Positions 60,607 through 64,000 of a DNA stretch of 64,000 nucleotides are shown one piece after another. The position numbers and the translations under genes were made by a program. The stretch comes from an uncultured SAR86 cluster bacterium (lineage in GTDB: Bacteria > Pseudomonadota > Gammaproteobacteria > Magnimaribacterales > D2472), in NCBI GenBank assembly GCA_902591925.1, contig CACJCN010000002.1, forward strand, positions 124,001 through 188,000. Reading direction: 5' to 3'. The notes below the pieces were generated by a model. That model ran no database searches and was not told the origin of the DNA. It saw only the letters and a program-made list of their open reading frames with translations. Every line of letters begins with the position of its first letter. The first letter of the stretch is position 1.

Positions 60607-63600
60607 TTAGAAATTATACTTAAATCCAAGCTGAGCTCTCCACACACTTTGTGTAGCTGATAAACTCATATTATATGGATTACTAAAGCTATATCTGAAA
60701 GCATTCCTACTGTAATCATACCTTTCGCCATCGACAATTTTTAAATCGATGACAGGAATTCTTCCTGAGTAATAACCATATCGAATTACACCCTTATCGT
60801 CATCTAGTAAATTGAGTAAATTTTCAATTCCAAGTGTAATAACAAATTCATCATTTTCTCTGAAGCCTGGCAATATTTGCGTAATTTTGAAATCTAGTGA
60901 AGATTGCCAAGGGAATCTCATTGCACTTCTATCAGCAATTTTTCCAGCATATCCTTCAAGTCCAAATACATTGTAAAGAAGATCTAAAACAGCTTCTTCC
61001 CTTGCAAGTGCATCTGCTGAACCTTCACTACCACAGTCACGAGAATAACAAACAAGTGGATCACTCCTTGTTGGTATGTATAGAAGAGATGAACTATCAT
61101 CATTTAAATTATAGTCGTAACCAAAAGCTTTTGCTTTGTAATCACTAGTTCTACCTGTGAAAGTATCAAATGTTGGATAAGCAGGCAAGCCAGATTTTCT
61201 CTCAAATATTAAAGTAAATGTAGTTGGCTTATCTGCACCAAAAAAGTAGTGCTTAGATCTTAAAGTAGCAAGCAATCTATGTTCAGTTTCATAAATCGAT
61301 CTCATTGCTCTTCTATTATTGAAGTCTATTGCGCCTGTCTTACCGTAGTTTGAATTTGATGTTGAGGATGTCATACCATTAAGAGCAGTATTATCCTGTC
61401 CAGTGTAGCTTAACGAAACAACGGTATCTCCATCTCTAAATGCTTTATTTAAAGTAGCGGAAATAACCTCTCTCTCACCACAGCAATCATTATAAAGACC
61501 TGCTTTATAGGTTTTTCTACCGGTCATATTATAGATTGGTCTTCCATCAGGGGCTGTTTCAGTTGGAACAGTTGGAGTATCTCCAACTAGTGGATATCCT
61601 GTGTCAATTACTTTGTATAAAGCCTCTTCTTCTTTTGTTTTAAGATATGTAACTGTCATATCCATGTCATAGGGAAGATCTCTTTCATAAGTAATATTTA
61701 ATATTTTGGATTCAGGCCAATCAAAGCTCGGTGCAATAAAGTCAATTTTTGCACTTGTTAGAGGAGCATCTGATATTGCTTGTTGTACACATGCTGGCAA
61801 CCCATTGCCTGGCAATAATAACGGATTACAACCTGCTGGTGCATAACGATCGTCATAAGCAGATGTTCTTACTCCATCGTTAGTATATGCATTTGATATC
61901 CAAACAGTTGGTAATTTTGATGAATAAGTTCCGTAAGTCACATTAATATCGCTCACATCATCAATTACTAAATCCATTCCTAGTCTAATGTTTAGCAAGC
62001 TTGCGCCATCGATACCACCATTAGGAAAGCCATATGTAGCCTCAAAATCTGCATTTCTTGATGGAGAGTCATCTGAATCATATTCATCGTATCGAATTCC
62101 TGCTGTCAAACTTAACCTATCAGAGTATGCATATTCATCCATAACATAGATAGATGAGAGTCCATAATCAAATATTGCAGCAGCGCCATCGACATTACCA
62201 TCTTTTGCATTATTAGCTTCAAAAGCACTTGCTACTCCTGCCTCATAATCTGCAAGTGTATCGAATTCCCAGGCACCATCTTGTGCAATAACAAATACGT
62301 TATATATGTCATAAACCGTATTTTCATATCCAGCGGTTATTTTATGATCGCCAGTATAGTAAGTCATCTTAGCCTTAAAGAAATCCGTTTCAGTTGCTAA
62401 TGCGTTTGCACTTCTATAGATATCAGCTCCTAAATAAACTCTCATACCATAGGCATCATCTATATAAAAATTTGGAACATCTTGGCCTGCTGGAGAGTTT
62501 TGACTGGTATCAGTACTTTTTGTTGAGTAATAGATTTCAGATATTAAATTATCTGACCAGTCAGAAACTAAGAGAACGCTTGAAGTATCTGTTTCTTCGC
62601 CTTTGAAGTATGAAGCTGATTCAAAATAAAAACTTGAGTTACTTCCTTCAGCTCTTAAACGATCGCCTTCAGTACTTTTATAGTTATATGTCAATCTATG
62701 ATTCTCATTAATAATATAATCCACTCTTAAAGATGTATTTTCCTGATTAGATTCTGTTGTTGAAGCAACACCTAAAGGATCCCATCCATATTTTGTTTGA
62801 GTTAGATTTCTTATGTAATCTACTTGCTCTAATGTAATAGCTTGTTCATTTGCAGCACCTGATCCTGCAGGGCCATACAAAACTGGGTTAGTTACTGTTG
62901 TTTCCTCATATGTTAGATAAAAGAATGCTTTATCCTTAACAATAGGTCCTCCAAAGGTAAAACTTTCAGCTGTATCTTCTTTATCAAAAGTATATTTTTT
63001 ACCCTCAATTTTATCTCCATAAAATTGATCGCCTCTATCGTAATATGCAACACTTCCTTCAAATTCGTTAGAGCCACCTTTCGTAACAAACTCAATAATT
63101 CCACCTCTAAAATTTGAATACTCTACAGATGCTGGAGCAACTTTAACTGACATTTGATCAATCGAATCTAAATTGATTGGACTCCTTTGTGAAGGGTAAC
63201 CATTATCATTAAGACCAAAATCATCATTAAATGATACTCCGTCAACCTTGATATCGTTGCTTCTTGGGTGGGCACCTGCAATTGAAATATTCTCATACCC
63301 ATCTTCAGTATCATCTAGAGAAACAATTGGATTTAATTTAATTAAATCTTTAATGTCTCTTGTTACTGATGGAGTTTCTTGAATAGTTTGAGCATCTATC
63401 GTCGAAGAGTATCCTAAACTATCATCTGATGTAACTTTTTGCGCAACTACAACAACATCGTCAACGGTATCAGCAGAATTAAGAAGAAAAGACAGTCTTG
63501 CTGTTTCCCCTACAACCAAACTAGTACTTATTTCATCAGACAGCAATCCAGCTGCAGAAACTTTGATAGTGTAAGGGCCTCCCGGTCTTAAACCACCAGC

Positions 63601-63798
63601 AAAGTATTTACCAGAAGAATCTGTGGTTCTAGTGACGGTTGTATTTGTAGGCTCGTAAGTAATTTCTACTTGTGCACCGTTAACAGAACCCTCTGCTGAG
63701 TTAACAGTTCCTGTTATATCAGATGTTAGTTCTTGTGAGAGCAGAATCGGTGAGACAAAAATAGAAAATAAAGTAATTTTTAAAAAATTTCGAATCAT
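60607..63798 (-). CDS. Oar-like TonB-dependent receptor with N-terminal carboxypeptidase-regulatory domain
   Basis: A 1063-residue outer-membrane protein. A signal peptide (to about residue 21) precedes a CarboxypepD_reg/CnaB-like domain (about 25-110, with SSGKYFAGGLRPGGPYTIKV). A weak TonB-box segment DTVDDVVVVAQK and a plug with the SIAGAHPRSNDIKVDGVSFNDDFG stretch follow, then a large barrel ending in YNF. This is the layout of Oar/SusC-like receptors. I use the ATG at 63798, eleven bases after GAGGAG; the GTG at 63810 is too close to that site. Cysteine pairs in extracellular loops (CCGE and CYSRDCG) suggest disulfides. Ligand unknown; peptide or protein ligands are described for Oar relatives. 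Confidence 0.9.
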   Translation of the reverse strand: MIRNFLKITLFSIFVSPILLSQELTSDITGTVNSAEGSVNGAQVEITYEPTNTTVTRTTDSSGKYFAGGLRPGGPYTIKVSAAGLLSDEISTSLVVGETARLSFLLNSADTVDDVVVVAQKVTSDDSLGYSSTIDAQTIQETPSVTRDIKDLIKLNPIVSLDDTEDGYENISIAGAHPRSNDIKVDGVSFNDDFGLNDNGYPSQRSPINLDSIDQMSVKVAPASVEYSNFRGGIIEFVTKGGSNEFEGSVAYYDRGDQFYGDKIEGKKYTFDKEDTAESFTFGGPIVKDKAFFYLTYEETTVTNPVLYGPAGSGAANEQAITLEQVDYIRNLTQTKYGWDPLGVASTTESNQENTSLRVDYIINENHRLTYNYKSTEGDRLRAEGSNSSFYFESASYFKGEETDTSSVLLVSDWSDNLISEIYYSTKSTDTSQNSPAGQDVPNFYIDDAYGMRVYLGADIYRSANALATETDFFKAKMTYYTGDHKITAGYENTVYDIYNVFVIAQDGAWEFDTLADYEAGVASAFEANNAKDGNVDGAAAIFDYGLSSIYVMDEYAYSDRLSLTAGIRYDEYDSDDSPSRNADFEATYGFPNGGIDGASLLNIRLGMDLVIDDVSDINVTYGTYSSKLPTVWISNAYTNDGVRTSAYDDRYAPAGCNPLLLPGNGLPACVQQAISDAPLTSAKIDFIAPSFDWPESKILNITYERDLPYDMDMTVTYLKTKEEEALYKVIDTGYPLVGDTPTVPTETAPDGRPIYNMTGRKTYKAGLYNDCCGEREVISATLNKAFRDGDTVVSLSYTGQDNTALNGMTSSTSNSNYGKTGAIDFNNRRAMRSIYETEHRLLATLRSKHYFFGADKPTTFTLIFERKSGLPAYPTFDTFTGRTSDYKAKAFGYDYNLNDDSSSLLYIPTRSDPLVCYSRDCGSEGSADALAREEAVLDLLYNVFGLEGYAGKIADRSAMRFPWQSSLDFKITQILPGFRENDEFVITLGIENLLNLLDDDKGVIRYGYYSGRIPVIDLKIVDGERYDYSRNAFRYSFSNPYNMSLSATQSVWRAQLGFKYNF

Positions 63799-63894
63799 AA
63801 TTTTACACACTCCTCAGGTGGAAATTTACACTCTAATAATATATATCAAAATTTCTTAATTCACTATTACAATTTTGTAAATTTTATGTAACTT
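63799..63894. other. Leader region of the Oar-like receptor gene
   Basis: This 96-base stretch carries the GAGGAG ribosome site for the receptor (minus-strand complement of 63810-63815). Beyond it the sequence is AT-rich (TATATAT-like at 63840-63846) and I can place no certain promoter. No coding frame is seen in it. Confidence 0.4.
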
Positions 63895-64000
63895 TTAATT
63901 TTTCAAGCTTATTGAATTTAAAATCTCACCATTCTTATCTTTAATATCGATATTAATATCATTATTTAATATTTTAAGCACGCTATAGTTCTCTTGAGGA
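63895..64000 (-). CDS. C-terminal fragment of an unidentified gene (runs off window)
   Basis: A minus-strand frame is open from the window edge to a TAA at 63897-63895, giving the last 34 residues of a protein. The visible end alternates hydrophobic and polar residues (SVLKILNNDINIDIKDKNGEIL), like a beta-strand pair with an Asn-Gly turn. It cannot be identified. It would be the gene upstream of the Oar-like receptor on the same strand. Coding is only supported by frame and pattern. Confidence 0.35.
   Translation of the reverse strand, partial: PQENYSVLKILNNDINIDIKDKNGEILNSISLKN

Noticed and set aside
1-64000. CRISPR array or insertion sequence
   Set aside because: No regularly spaced repeats, no transposase frame and no terminal inverted repeats with target duplications were seen.

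Overview
The window reads as a compact, AT-rich (about one third G+C by eye, not computed) chromosome segment of a marine gammaproteobacterium. The best match I can suggest without a search is a SAR86-type streamlined lineage. Supporting signs are the outer-membrane biogenesis block lolC-lolD-exbB-exbD-msbA/lpxK-kdsB-murB, which is a gammaproteobacterial gene order; complete LPS, lipoprotein and TonB machinery; three large TonB-dependent receptors; two BCCT carriers; many alpha/beta hydrolases; and extreme packing. All nine convergent gene pairs overlap at their 3' ends. The lineage assignment is inference, as no rRNA is present.

Layout. 1-7698: end of a nitronate monooxygenase, a haloalkane dehalogenase, and a divergent eight-gene operon (DUF1330, metallo-beta-lactamase fold, membrane protein, 2-hydroxychromene-2-carboxylate isomerase-like, second haloalkane dehalogenase, three GST-fold proteins) that looks like a glutathione-based catabolic or detoxification unit. 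7690-14437: a zinc-dependent ceramidase-family membrane enzyme, a stand-alone TonB C-terminal domain protein, ETF alpha/beta, ETF-ubiquinone oxidoreductase and a DUF885 lipoprotein peptidase. 14415-23055: DUF2256, DUF1285, LysE exporter, then the envelope operon, in which MsbA and LpxK are one 920-residue protein. 23059-28560: aldehyde dehydrogenase, DECR-like SDR, ferrochelatase, MFS carrier, TrpS. 28594-38983: DUF349 protein, GPH-type carrier, hydrolases, HD-domain protein, thioesterase directly behind tRNA-Ser(UGA), class V aminotransferase, gamma-glutamyltransferase and a MAPEG protein. 39006-53388: two modules of TonB receptor, terminator and TPR-sulfotransferase, separated by a BCCT carrier and small genes, followed by a type B carboxylesterase and a phage-type exonuclease. 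53409-64000: an unusual BCCT carrier, two hydrolases, a FabH-like synthase, TspO, NupC, a 2OG-Fe(II) oxygenase and an Oar-like TonB receptor.

The genes suggest an oligotroph that takes up large or lipidic ligands through TonB receptors, cleaves esters, halides and amides, conjugates or isomerises products with glutathione, and feeds acyl-CoA electrons to quinone through ETF and ETF-QO.

The most distinctive observations are the MsbA-LpxK fusion, the repeated TonB receptor/TPR-sulfotransferase modules, a recurrent -10 box placed exactly six bases before ATG (leaderless signature), the all-overlapping convergent junctions, and a BCCT carrier that has lost part of its aromatic substrate box. I found no CRISPR array, insertion sequence, rRNA or recognisable prophage block.
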